This document shows positions 44,630 to 54,206 of a DNA stretch of 64,000 bases, in pieces (positions within the stretch are counted from its first letter, which is position 1; each line of letters starts with the position of its first letter). The notes under the pieces are model-generated. The model saw only the letters and a list, made by a program, of their open reading frames with translations, was not told the origin of the DNA and did not search any database. This DNA comes from Rhodococcus yananensis (lineage in GTDB: Bacteria; Actinomycetota; Actinomycetes; Mycobacteriales; Mycobacteriaceae), in the NCBI RefSeq assembly GCF_020515525.1, contig NZ_JAIYEP010000004.1:45779-109778 (forward strand), read 5' to 3'. Made by a program: the position numbers and the translations under genes.

Positions 44630-45459
44630 CGCGTGCGCTGATCGCCACCGATCTCGACCGCACGATGATCTATTCCCGTGGCGCATTCGGCGGGCACACC
44701 GATCCCGCCGAGTTGCTGTGCGTCGAGTACCTCGACGGCGCCCCGCTGTCGTACGTCACCGGCACCGCGGCAACGCTGCTCGGGGACCTCGCTGCGGCCT
44801 GCCCCGTGGTGCCGACGACCACCCGCACACCCGAACAGTTCCGGCGGATCGACCTGCCCGGCGGCCCCTGGCACCACGCCATCACCAGCAACGGCGGGGT
44901 GATCCTCGTCGACGGCGAACCCGACCCCGCGTGGCGTCGGCGCATCGACACCGCGGTGCTGGAATCCTGTGCGACGCTCGACGAGGTGGTCGCCGAGTTG
45001 CACCGCCGCATCACGGACGACTGGGTGTCGAAGGTGCGGGTCGCCGACGAGTTGTTCTGCTATCTCGTCGTCGACGTCGCCGCGCAGCCACCGGGATTCC
45101 TCGAGGACTGGGACCGGTGGTGTTCGGCGCGGGGATGGAACGTCTCCCAGCAGGGTCGCAAGATCTATTCGATGCCGGATCCGGTGTGCAAGAGCCGCGC
45201 GGTCGCGGAGGTGCACCGGCGGCTGACGGACGCGGGGGCACTCGACCCCGATGCGCCCGTCCTGGCCGCCGGGGACGGCGCGCTCGACGCCGAGATGCTG
45301 GTGGCCGCGCACGCCGCGATCCGGCCGCGCCACGGAGAACTCGAGGCACTCGACTGGCAGCATCCGACCGTCGCCGTGACCGACGCCGCGGGCATCGCGG
45401 CGAGCGAGGAGATCCTCGCGTGGTTCACCCGTTCCCTGGATGTACCGCTCGCTTCGTAG
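44626..45459 (+). CDS. HAD-superfamily phosphatase of the Ter cluster
   Basis: 277 residues from GTG 44626. Motif I is ATDLDRTMIY with the nucleophile D9 and acid D11. Motif II is VVPTTTRTPEQF, the lysine of motif III is in DPVCKSRAV, and motif IV GDGALDAEM. The cap resembles the Cof/sucrose-phosphatase type. In Ter clusters the HAD enzyme is predicted to remove phosphate from the phosphoribosyl product. Last gene of the five-gene overlapping block; the TerD fusion gene follows after 51 bases. Confidence 0.9.
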   Translation: MTRALIATDLDRTMIYSRGAFGGHTDPAELLCVEYLDGAPLSYVTGTAATLLGDLAAACPVVPTTTRTPEQFRRIDLPGGPWHHAITSNGGVILVDGEPDPAWRRRIDTAVLESCATLDEVVAELHRRITDDWVSKVRVADELFCYLVVDVAAQPPGFLEDWDRWCSARGWNVSQQGRKIYSMPDPVCKSRAVAEVHRRLTDAGALDPDAPVLAAGDGALDAEMLVAAHAAIRPRHGELEALDWQHPTVAVTDAAGIAASEEILAWFTRSLDVPLAS

Positions 45460-45510
45460 AGTGGTCTGTGCACGCCCTTCCCGTCGCCGACACAGTGAGG
45501 ACCACGAGTC

Positions 45511-46905
45511 TTGACCAGCCCGCTCGCCAAGGGTCAGAACGGCCCCATCGACGTCTCCGACGTCGTCGTCTCCCTCGAGTTGACGACGCCCGCCGACCTG
45601 TCCGCTCTGCTCGTCAAGTCCGACGGCAAGGTGCGCTCCGACGCAGACTTCGTGTTCTTCAACCAGCCCGCGGGGCCGGGGGTGAAGCTCGTGCCGGGTG
45701 CGCACGGTCAGGCCGCGTCCCTCGCCGTGTCGCTCGGTGACGTTCCCGCGGACATCGACCAGGTGCGCGCCGTGATCACGCTCGACGACGCATCGAGCCG
45801 GTTCGGCGCGTTCGCCCCGCCCACCGCGCGGGTGTCCGACACGTCCGGAGCGGTGCTCTACGAGTACCGGATCGAGGGGTTGAGCACCGAGTCGATCGTC
45901 ATCGCCCTCGAGCTGTACCGGCGGCAGGGCACCTGGAAGGTGCGTGCCGTCGGGCAGGGGTACGCGGGTGGTTTCGCGGCGCTGGTGACCGATCACGGTG
46001 TGAGCGTCGACGATGCTCCCCCGCCGGCGGCGGCATCCGCACCGTCTGCTCCGCCCGCGGCACCGACCCCACCGCCCGCGGCACCGACGCAGCCGCCCGC
46101 GGCACCGACCCCACCGCCCGCGGCACCGACCCCACCGCCCGCGGCACCGACGCAGCCGCCGGGATCCGGGCAGCAGTACGCGCCGCCGTCGCAACCCCGG
46201 TACGAGCAGCCGCTGTACGGGCAGCCGCAGTACGGGGCGCCGCAGTACGGGCAGCCGCAGTACGGGCAGCCGGTGCCCTCACACGCACAGCAGGCGCCCG
46301 GCGGCGAGGTCAACCTGACCAAGAGCCGGCCGGTCAGCCTGGTCAAGGGCCAGAAGGTGACGCTGCGCAAGGACGGGGGTGTGGCGCTCACGTTCCTGCG
46401 GATGGGTCTCGGTTGGGATCCGGTCAAGAAGAGCGGCCTGTTCGGCAACCGGTCCGCCAACATCGACCTCGATGCGTCGGCGGTGCTGTTCGCCGGCCAG
46501 AACATCGTGGACGTCGCGTACTACGGTCAGCTCACCTCCAAGGACGGGTCGATCCAGCATCAGGGCGACAATCTCACCGGTGAGGGCGACGGCGACGACG
46601 AGGTCGTGCTCGTCGACCTCACCCGCATTCCTCCGCACGTCGACACGGTGATGTTCATCGTCACCTCGTACCGGGGGCACACCTTCGAGCAGGTGCAGAA
46701 CGCGTTCTGCCGGCTCGTCGACGGCACCACCGACGACGAACTCGCCCGCTACACGCTGCAGGGCGGGATGCCGTTCACCGGAATGGTGATGGCGAAGGTG
46801 TACCGGCAGGGCAGCGAATGGAAGCTGCAGGCGATCGGCGAGGGCATGCAGGCGAAGCATCCCGGCGAGGCCGCGCCGCAGCTCGGCCGGTTCCTCGCGA
46901 CCTGA
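45511..46905 (+). CDS. Two-domain TerD protein with Pro/Gln-rich linker
   Basis: 464 residues from TTG 45511. Domain 1 (about 1-170) has the TerD frame (DFVFFNQPAG, VRAVGQGYAGGFAAL) but lacks the calcium loop: the GDNxTGEGxGDDE position reads PGAHGQAASLAV. A linker of AAPTPPP heptads and YGQPQ pentads follows (residues about 175-260). Domain 2 (about 275-460) is intact, with IDLDAS and QGDNLTGEGDGDDE. So one domain should bind calcium and one not. Follows the HAD gene of the Ter operon and precedes another TerD-type gene by seven bases. Confidence 0.9.
   Translation: MTSPLAKGQNGPIDVSDVVVSLELTTPADLSALLVKSDGKVRSDADFVFFNQPAGPGVKLVPGAHGQAASLAVSLGDVPADIDQVRAVITLDDASSRFGAFAPPTARVSDTSGAVLYEYRIEGLSTESIVIALELYRRQGTWKVRAVGQGYAGGFAALVTDHGVSVDDAPPPAAASAPSAPPAAPTPPPAAPTQPPAAPTPPPAAPTPPPAAPTQPPGSGQQYAPPSQPRYEQPLYGQPQYGAPQYGQPQYGQPVPSHAQQAPGGEVNLTKSRPVSLVKGQKVTLRKDGGVALTFLRMGLGWDPVKKSGLFGNRSANIDLDASAVLFAGQNIVDVAYYGQLTSKDGSIQHQGDNLTGEGDGDDEVVLVDLTRIPPHVDTVMFIVTSYRGHTFEQVQNAFCRLVDGTTDDELARYTLQGGMPFTGMVMAKVYRQGSEWKLQAIGEGMQAKHPGEAAPQLGRFLAT
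46051..46155. repeat. 21-base coding tandem repeat, five units
   Basis: Five 21-base units beginning ccgcccgcggcaccgac, ending either cca or cag after gac-c/gac-g, in frame, encoding PPAAPTP/PPAAPTQ heptads of the TerD linker. Perfect repetition suggests recent expansion by slippage. Confidence 0.9.
46216..46275. repeat. 15-base coding tandem repeat, four units
   Basis: Four units of tacgggcagccgcag type (one with ggcgcc) encoding YGQPQ/YGAPQ pentads, directly after the Pro-rich heptads. Length variation between strains is likely. Confidence 0.85.
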
Positions 46906-46912
46906 CCCCGCC

Positions 46913-48448
46913 GTGGAGTTCACCCCCGGGCAGAACGGCCCGCTTCCCGGACCGGTGGCGCACGTGCGCGTCGCCGGTCCGGGCCCCGTGGATCCGTGCG
47001 TCTTCGTCGTCGACGACACGCTGCGTGTCGCGTCGTCCGACGACGTGGTGTTCTACAACCGGCCACGTGCGGTCGGGGTGCGGCTCGACGGCGACACACT
47101 CGTCGTCGACACGGGTGCGGTGCGACCGGGAGCTCGGGTGCTGTGCGCGGTCGGCACCGACGCACCCGCTGCGGTGACCGCGACCGTCGAGTCCCCGTCC
47201 GGTGCGGTGCTCGGCGAGTTCCGCATCCGGCCGGAGCACGGCGAGACCGCGCTGTTGTGTTGGGAGTTCTACCGGCACAAGGATGTCTGGAAGATGCGGG
47301 CTCTCGGTCAGGGGTATGCCGGCGGGCTCCGCGAGATGTTCGTCGCACACGGCGTGGAGGTCGACGACCCTGCCCCGGAACCGAGCGCCGTGCCCCCTCC
47401 GGCACCCGCGACCCCGCAGACCCCGGCAGCACCGACGGCCGCGCCGGCCTCCGAGCCTCTTCCGTCGTTCGAGTGGTTGTGGCGGGTCTTCGAGGACGCG
47501 GCGCGCTCGGCCGCCGGCCACCGGTCGGGGCGCGACTACGCGCAACACCGGCTCGATCAGGAACTGTCCGCGGCGGTCGCCGACCCCGCGACCCGCACCG
47601 GGGGCGCCGCCGAGTCGGCCCGCGCGGCGGCGCAGCGACGCCACGACGACCTCGTCGCGGCGTCCGACGCGCGCCGTCGCGACGACAGCACCCAGCTGAC
47701 CGCCGAACTGCGCGATCTCGACGCGCGGTTGCCTGCCGCGCTGGCGTCGTGGGCGGCGCCGAGTTGGTACGCCGCACGCACCCCGAGCGACGGCATCCGG
47801 GTGGGCGAGCTCTCGTCGCCCGACGGAGACGACCTCCGCGTTCCCCTGTGCCTGCGCCTGCCGCTCGACCGGCCGCTGTGGGTCGCCGGTGACGGCGAGG
47901 CCGCGCACCGGGTGGTGATCGCCCTCGCGTTGCGGTTGCTCGCCGCACATCCGGGTGCGCGGCTCGACATCGTCGACCCCGCGGGTGCGCTCACGACCCT
48001 GCGTGAGGTGGCGGCGCCCGTGCTCGCCGGTCCTCCGGTGCTGGACGCGGCCGGTGTCTCCGCGAAGCTGCGGGGTCTGGCGGACGGTGCCGATCTCGAG
48101 GCCCTCGCCGCGGCGGCGGATCCGGGGGCCGCCGGGCCCGCTCCCCGGGTGCTGGTGCTCCCGGGCGTTCCGCACGGCTACGGCGGCGACGACTTCCTCC
48201 AGCTCGTCCGGTTGCTTCAACTGTCCGGTCCGCAGAGCATGTCCGTCGTTCTCTCGGGATCGGAAACAGCCGATGTGGACGATCCCGGATATCTCGCCCT
48301 GTACGAACATTCGCAACTCCTGCCGGCCGAGGGCGAGGGACGCTTCACCGACCCGTGGACGGGCGGCGACTGGACGTTCACATCCGATGCGTTTCCCGCG
48401 GACGCGGTCCTGCTGCGACGGGTCGCCGCCGCGCTCGGCGGTACGTGA
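46913..48448 (+). CDS. TerD-like domain with FtsK/HerA-like degenerate C-terminal region
   Basis: 511 residues from GTG 46913, seven bases after the preceding TerD gene. Residues about 1-160 form a TerD-like domain (DDVVFYNRPRA, WKMRALGQGYAGGLREMFV) without the calcium loop. After a PAP-rich linker and a helical coil (about 185-290), the C-terminal 220 residues run LWVAGDGEAAHRVVIALALR, GARLDIVDPAGALTTL and LVLPGVPHGYGGDDFLQLVR. This is the layout of FtsK/HerA-type ATPases fused to TerD domains in actinobacteria, but the Walker A is degenerate (AGDGEAAHRV), so catalysis is doubtful. Function unknown. Confidence 0.72.
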   Translation: MEFTPGQNGPLPGPVAHVRVAGPGPVDPCVFVVDDTLRVASSDDVVFYNRPRAVGVRLDGDTLVVDTGAVRPGARVLCAVGTDAPAAVTATVESPSGAVLGEFRIRPEHGETALLCWEFYRHKDVWKMRALGQGYAGGLREMFVAHGVEVDDPAPEPSAVPPPAPATPQTPAAPTAAPASEPLPSFEWLWRVFEDAARSAAGHRSGRDYAQHRLDQELSAAVADPATRTGGAAESARAAAQRRHDDLVAASDARRRDDSTQLTAELRDLDARLPAALASWAAPSWYAARTPSDGIRVGELSSPDGDDLRVPLCLRLPLDRPLWVAGDGEAAHRVVIALALRLLAAHPGARLDIVDPAGALTTLREVAAPVLAGPPVLDAAGVSAKLRGLADGADLEALAAAADPGAAGPAPRVLVLPGVPHGYGGDDFLQLVRLLQLSGPQSMSVVLSGSETADVDDPGYLALYEHSQLLPAEGEGRFTDPWTGGDWTFTSDAFPADAVLLRRVAAALGGT

Positions 48449-48627
48449 CGTCGACGCGGATCGACGGCGCGCAGGGACGGTCGGATCGTGCCGTCGAGGT
48501 GCCCCGGCACACATAGGTTTGCCCTATCCCTGCGTGCGGCCGCCGGTCTTTGTGGCCGCCGACACCCTCGTGTTCTGCTGGCTGCGGCCCCGCCTCCCCG
48601 CGGCCGACCGTCGAACAGGAGTGTGCA

Positions 48628-50186
<1,559 letters not shown>

Positions 50187-50190
<4 letters not shown>

Positions 50191-51260
50191 TCGTCACCGA
50201 GGACATCGGCATCGCGCAGCGCGAAGCGTGGGCCGACAAGCGGCTTCCCCCCGTCGAACAGGTGCGGCACGGGCTGTGGTCGATTCCCGTTCCCATGCCG
50301 GGGAATCCCCTGCGGTACACGCTCGTGTACGCCCTCGCGATCGACGACGGACTCGCCCTCGTCGACGTCGGGATGAACACCGAGGAATCCTGGTGCGCCC
50401 TCGTCGACGGCATCGCCGAAACCGGTCATCACATCAGCGATGTGCGATACGCGGCGATCACCCATCTGCACCCCGACCATTTCGGTCTCGCGCCGCGCCT
50501 GCGCGCCACCACCGGCGCCGTCATCGCGATGCATGCCGCCGAATCGGCAGCACTCGGGCATTTCACTCCCGTGGACGTCAGCGCCGACGAGGAGGCGTGG
50601 CGGGTCGATCTCACCGCGCTGGGTGCGCCACCGGAGGTGGTGGAGGCGGAACGATTCTCCCTCGTCCGCTTCCCGCACGGAGAAACCGCCGACGTCACTC
50701 TCGAACACGGCTCGCCGCTCGGGCTGCCCGGCTGGAACATCGACGCGGTGTGGACCCCCGGGCACACTCCCGGGCACCTCGCGTTCGTCGACCGCGACCA
50801 CGACCTGCTGTTCAGTGGCGACCACATGCTTCCGCGTATCAGCCCGAACATCTCGTCCGGTCCGGGCGAACTCGACAATCCACTGCATCGTTACCTTTTG
50901 TCGCTGCACGCGACGACGACGCTGCCGGACTGCGAGGTCCTCCCCGCTCACGAGTACCGCTTCCGCGGTACGTCCGACCGGGCACGGCAGCTGCTCGACC
51001 ACCACGAGGAGCGGCTCACCGAGATCCGCGAAACTCTCGTCACGCACCCCGAATCCACCGCTTGGGAGATCACGGTGCGGGTCTCGTGGTCGCGGCCGAT
51101 CGAGGCCATGGAGCCGCGTCTGCTGCGACTCGCCGTCCGCGAGACCCAGGCACACCTGATCGTGCTCGCCGACCGCGGCGACATCGTGTCCGACGGTGGC
51201 TCCCCCGCCCGCTGGACCCTTCCCGCCCGACCCGACGACCGAGCAGGAGCCCCCGCATGA
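50187..51260 (+). CDS. Metallo-beta-lactamase-fold hydrolase
   Basis: 357 residues. Zinc motif HLHPDH gives H93, H95, D97 and H98; later WTPGHTPGHLAF and FSGDHMLPRI add ligands, and PAHEYRF the final His. This is a dinuclear MBL-fold hydrolase of the class often found beside acyl-CoA genes (thioesterase or lactonase activity). Between an acyl-CoA ligase and an enoyl-CoA hydratase with four-base overlaps, so it probably hydrolyses a CoA thioester or a lactone of that pathway. Confidence 0.9.
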
Positions 51261-52018
51261 GTGTCGTTCTCGCCGAGTTCGCCGACGGCGTCGCCGTCTT
51301 CACACTGAATCGGCCCGAGGCGAGGAACGCCGTCGACCTCGAGGTGTCGAAGGCGCTCGCCGCCGCCGTCGACGAGTTCGAGGCGCGCCCCGACCTGACC
51401 ATCGGCATCCTCACCGGCACCGGTGGAACATTCTGCGCGGGAATGGACCTGAAAGCCTTTGCGCGAGGAGAACGTCCGTCGCTGCCCGGGCGCGGATTCG
51501 GCGGTCTCACGCAGGCACCTCCGACGAAACCGCTCATCGCGGCGGTGGAGGGTTGGGCGCTCGCCGGTGGCTGCGAGTTGGCGCTGACCGCCGACCTGAT
51601 CGTCGCGGCCCGCGACGCGAAGTTCGGCCTGCCGGAGGTCGGGCGTGGACTGGCCGCCGCGGCCGGTGGTCTGCTGCGGCTGCCGAAGATCCTGCCGTAC
51701 CAACTGGCAATGGAGATCGCGATCACCGGTGATCCGTTCACCGCCGAGGACGCCCACCGGTACGGACTCGTCAACCGGCTCGCCGAGCCCGGTCACGCCC
51801 TCGACGTCGCGAAGGAACTCGCCGCCCGTGTCGCGCGGAACGGGCCGCTGGCGGTGCGCGCGACCAAACAGGTCGTGTCGATGGCCGCGAACTACACCGA
51901 CGCCGACGGCTTCGAGACACAGCGCGAGTTCGTCGACCCCGTCTTCGCGTCCGCCGACGCGCAGGAAGGTGCCCGCGCATTCGCCGAGAAGCGCGCTCCG
52001 GTCTGGACCGGAGCCTGA
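51257..52018 (+). CDS. Enoyl-CoA hydratase/isomerase (crotonase family)
   Basis: 253 residues. Crotonase oxyanion-hole blocks AGMDLKAFARG and EGWALAGGCELALTADL; the catalytic glutamate is probably in FGLPEVGRGL. It hydrates or isomerises an enoyl-CoA in a degradation pathway. Last enzyme of the ligase-MBL-hydratase operon; start codon overlaps the MBL stop. 62 bases before a LysR gene on the same strand. Confidence 0.9.
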   Translation: MSVVLAEFADGVAVFTLNRPEARNAVDLEVSKALAAAVDEFEARPDLTIGILTGTGGTFCAGMDLKAFARGERPSLPGRGFGGLTQAPPTKPLIAAVEGWALAGGCELALTADLIVAARDAKFGLPEVGRGLAAAAGGLLRLPKILPYQLAMEIAITGDPFTAEDAHRYGLVNRLAEPGHALDVAKELAARVARNGPLAVRATKQVVSMAANYTDADGFETQREFVDPVFASADAQEGARAFAEKRAPVWTGA

Positions 52019-52080
52019 GAACCCGCTCGCGTCGGTGGGTGCCGCCCCACCGACGTGAGCTCGACCACTACGATGGTCGA

Positions 52081-52950
52081 GTGGACCTGCATCTCGTGAC
52101 CTACTTCGTGGCCGTCATCGACCACGGCGGGATAACGAAAGCAGCCCAGGCCCTCTATATTTCACAGCCGTCCCTGTCGCAGGCCATCCGCACCCTCGAG
52201 CGCAGACTCGGCACGACCCTGTTCGACCGCACCGGGCGCAGGCTCACCCTCACCGAGGCCGGGCGCACCCTCGAGGTCGCCGCACGTCGGATCCTCGCGG
52301 ATGTCGACCGCGCGAAGGCGCGCGTCGCCGCGGTACGTGACCTCGAGGCCGGCGCCGTCGAGATCACGACGTTCTCCGCGTTCTCCCTTCATCCGGTGGT
52401 CGATCTGGTCCGCCGCTTCCGGGCCCGCTACCCGAGGATCATGGTGCGCGTGTCCGATGCCGACGGCCCGTCCGGTGTGCACACCGCGCTGCGGCGGGGA
52501 GAAGCCGAGCTCGGGATCACCGACCTGTCCGCCGAGCACGGCGGTATGGTGGCGATTCCGCTGGTGGAGCAGCATCTCGTGCTGGCGATGCATCCCGATC
52601 TCGCGGAGGGACTGCCCGATCCGGTGCCGCGCGCCCTCGTGCGGGACGTACCGTTGGTCGTCGATCTCGGCTCGCGCGCCGACGCCGCCCGCACCGGCGA
52701 GTTGCTCGGCACGCACAACGTGGTCGTCGACTGCGCGCACCCCACCGCGACCTGGGAGTTCGTCCGGCGGGGAATCGGGGCCACCGTGGTGCCGGCGCCG
52801 CTGGCGCGCCAGCAGATGCCGAGCGCTGCGGTACGCGCGATCGAACCACCGTTGATCCGACCGGTCGGGTTGGTGCTGCGGGCCGGTGAGCCGTCACCGG
52901 CGGCCGCGGCGTTCATCGCGAGCGCCACAGAGCAGCTGCGGGAGGGATGA
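52081..52950 (+). CDS. LysR-family regulator 1
   Basis: 289 residues from GTG 52081. HTH: LHLVTYFVAVIDHGGITKAA, LYISQPSLSQAIRTLERRLG, TLFDRTGRRLTLTEAGR. Effector domain begins near residue 90. Followed after four bases by a second LysR gene. Position right behind the ligase-MBL-hydratase operon suggests regulation of it; LysR genes are usually divergent from their targets, so this arrangement is unusual. Confidence 0.9.
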   Translation: MDLHLVTYFVAVIDHGGITKAAQALYISQPSLSQAIRTLERRLGTTLFDRTGRRLTLTEAGRTLEVAARRILADVDRAKARVAAVRDLEAGAVEITTFSAFSLHPVVDLVRRFRARYPRIMVRVSDADGPSGVHTALRRGEAELGITDLSAEHGGMVAIPLVEQHLVLAMHPDLAEGLPDPVPRALVRDVPLVVDLGSRADAARTGELLGTHNVVVDCAHPTATWEFVRRGIGATVVPAPLARQQMPSAAVRAIEPPLIRPVGLVLRAGEPSPAAAAFIASATEQLREG

Positions 52951-52954
52951 CACG

Positions 52955-53839
52955 GTGGAGTTCCGTCAGGTCGAGTACTTCCTCGCCGTCGTGGAGAACG
53001 ACGGCATCAACGGTGCGGCGACGGCGTTGGGTGTTGCGCAGCCGACGGTCTCACAGGCCCTGCGCACCCTGGAACGGGAGCTGGGGGTGCACCTGTTCCA
53101 CCGCATCGGACGCGGGATGGTGCTCACCGCTGCCGGGCGCAGCCTGATCGGCCCGAGCCGGCAGATCCTCCGCGACGTCGACGCCGTGGAGGAACTGTTG
53201 GCGTCGGCCGACCCGGGGGAGATCACCGGCAGCCTGGACCTGATGGTGTTCCCCGCACTGGCCACGGGCCCGATCGTGGATCTCGTGGCCCGATTCCGCC
53301 GCGCGCACCCGAAGGCCACGGTGCGGTTCGGGGATCTGCGGACCGAGGACAACGCACCCGCCGTGATCCGTGACGGTCACTGCGAGTTCATCGTGTCCCA
53401 TCTCCCCCTCGACGACGGCGGCCGGGGCCTCGAGGTCATCGTGCTGGGGGAGCAGGAGTACTGGTTCGTGTACCCGCCCGGCACGGACCTGCCGCCCGGT
53501 CCGATCGAGTTGACGGCACTGCCCGACATCCCGATGGTGTTCGTGCCACGCGACGGCGGTGCGATGAGCCTCGAGATCGACAATGCGATGCGTCGTGCCG
53601 GGGTCCGCCCGTCCCTGGCCGTCCTGTCGGATCACCGTGAGATCCGGCTGCCGATGGTGCTGGCGGGTCTCGGCGGGTCGCTGGTGGAGCGCGCGCTGGC
53701 CGAGTCCGTGCAGGACGTCGCGGTGGCGCGACCGTGCGAGCCGACGTTCACCCGCCCGTACGGGATCGCATTCGACGCGACGTCGCTGTCGGAGGCCGGT
53801 CGGGCGTTCGTCGAGATGGTGCGGTCGACGATCAGGTGA
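52955..53839 (+). CDS. LysR-family regulator 2
   Basis: 294 residues from GTG 52955. HTH: FRQVEYFLAVVENDGINGAA, LGVAQPTVSQALRTLEREL, HLFHRIGRGMVLTAAGRSL. The N-terminus is clearly paralogous to the preceding LysR protein, but the effector domain has diverged. The two may form heteromeric or partly redundant regulators. Its 3' end is next to a TetR remnant on the other strand. Confidence 0.9.
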   Translation: MEFRQVEYFLAVVENDGINGAATALGVAQPTVSQALRTLERELGVHLFHRIGRGMVLTAAGRSLIGPSRQILRDVDAVEELLASADPGEITGSLDLMVFPALATGPIVDLVARFRRAHPKATVRFGDLRTEDNAPAVIRDGHCEFIVSHLPLDDGGRGLEVIVLGEQEYWFVYPPGTDLPPGPIELTALPDIPMVFVPRDGGAMSLEIDNAMRRAGVRPSLAVLSDHREIRLPMVLAGLGGSLVERALAESVQDVAVARPCEPTFTRPYGIAFDATSLSEAGRAFVEMVRSTIR

Positions 53840-53860
53840 CGCCGCGGCCGCTGCGTCACC

Positions 53861-54160
53861 CGTCGCGGCAGCCATTCCGTCGAGGAACACCGCCAGGCAG
53901 TGCTCGGACAGTTCGTCGACCGTGTACGTGTCGCCCGGCTTGCGCCAATAGACCGAGAACCACACGGCGTCGCGCAGGAACCGGTGGAACACCTTGGCCG
54001 GCACGTCCGTTCGGAGGACACCCGCGGATCTGCCGGCATCGATCGCGTCGAGCCAGATGGTCTGGATGTCGTCGGCGAGTACGCGGGCGTCCGCGAACTC
54101 GCGTAGGTCGCGGAGGTGCGGGAACTCGGCGTGATAGACCCTCGTCACGTCCGGTCCGGC
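53861..54160 (-). pseudogene. TetR-family regulator remnant (C-terminal part)
   Basis: In the minus-strand frame the stretch reads VTRVYHAEFPHLRDLREFAD, WLDAIDAGRSAGVLRTDVPA and AVWFSVYWRKPGDTYTVDEL, the ligand-domain half of a TetR regulator. No helix-turn-helix lies upstream; that DNA is the methyltransferase gene. Beyond about 53861 the frame runs on into the antisense of a LysR gene without homology. So only a truncated fragment remains. Confidence 0.6.
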
Positions 54161-54206
54161 GTCGGCGGAGCGCATCGTCGACGCAGCCCTCGGCACCATC
54201 GACCTC

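Noticed and set aside
46051..46275. Possible CRISPR array
   Set aside because: Repeats are short, directly contiguous, in frame and lack spacers; they encode a protein linker.
53051..53860. Continuation of the TetR-remnant frame to 53051
   Set aside because: Beyond 53861 the translation is a shadow of the LysR gene without homology.
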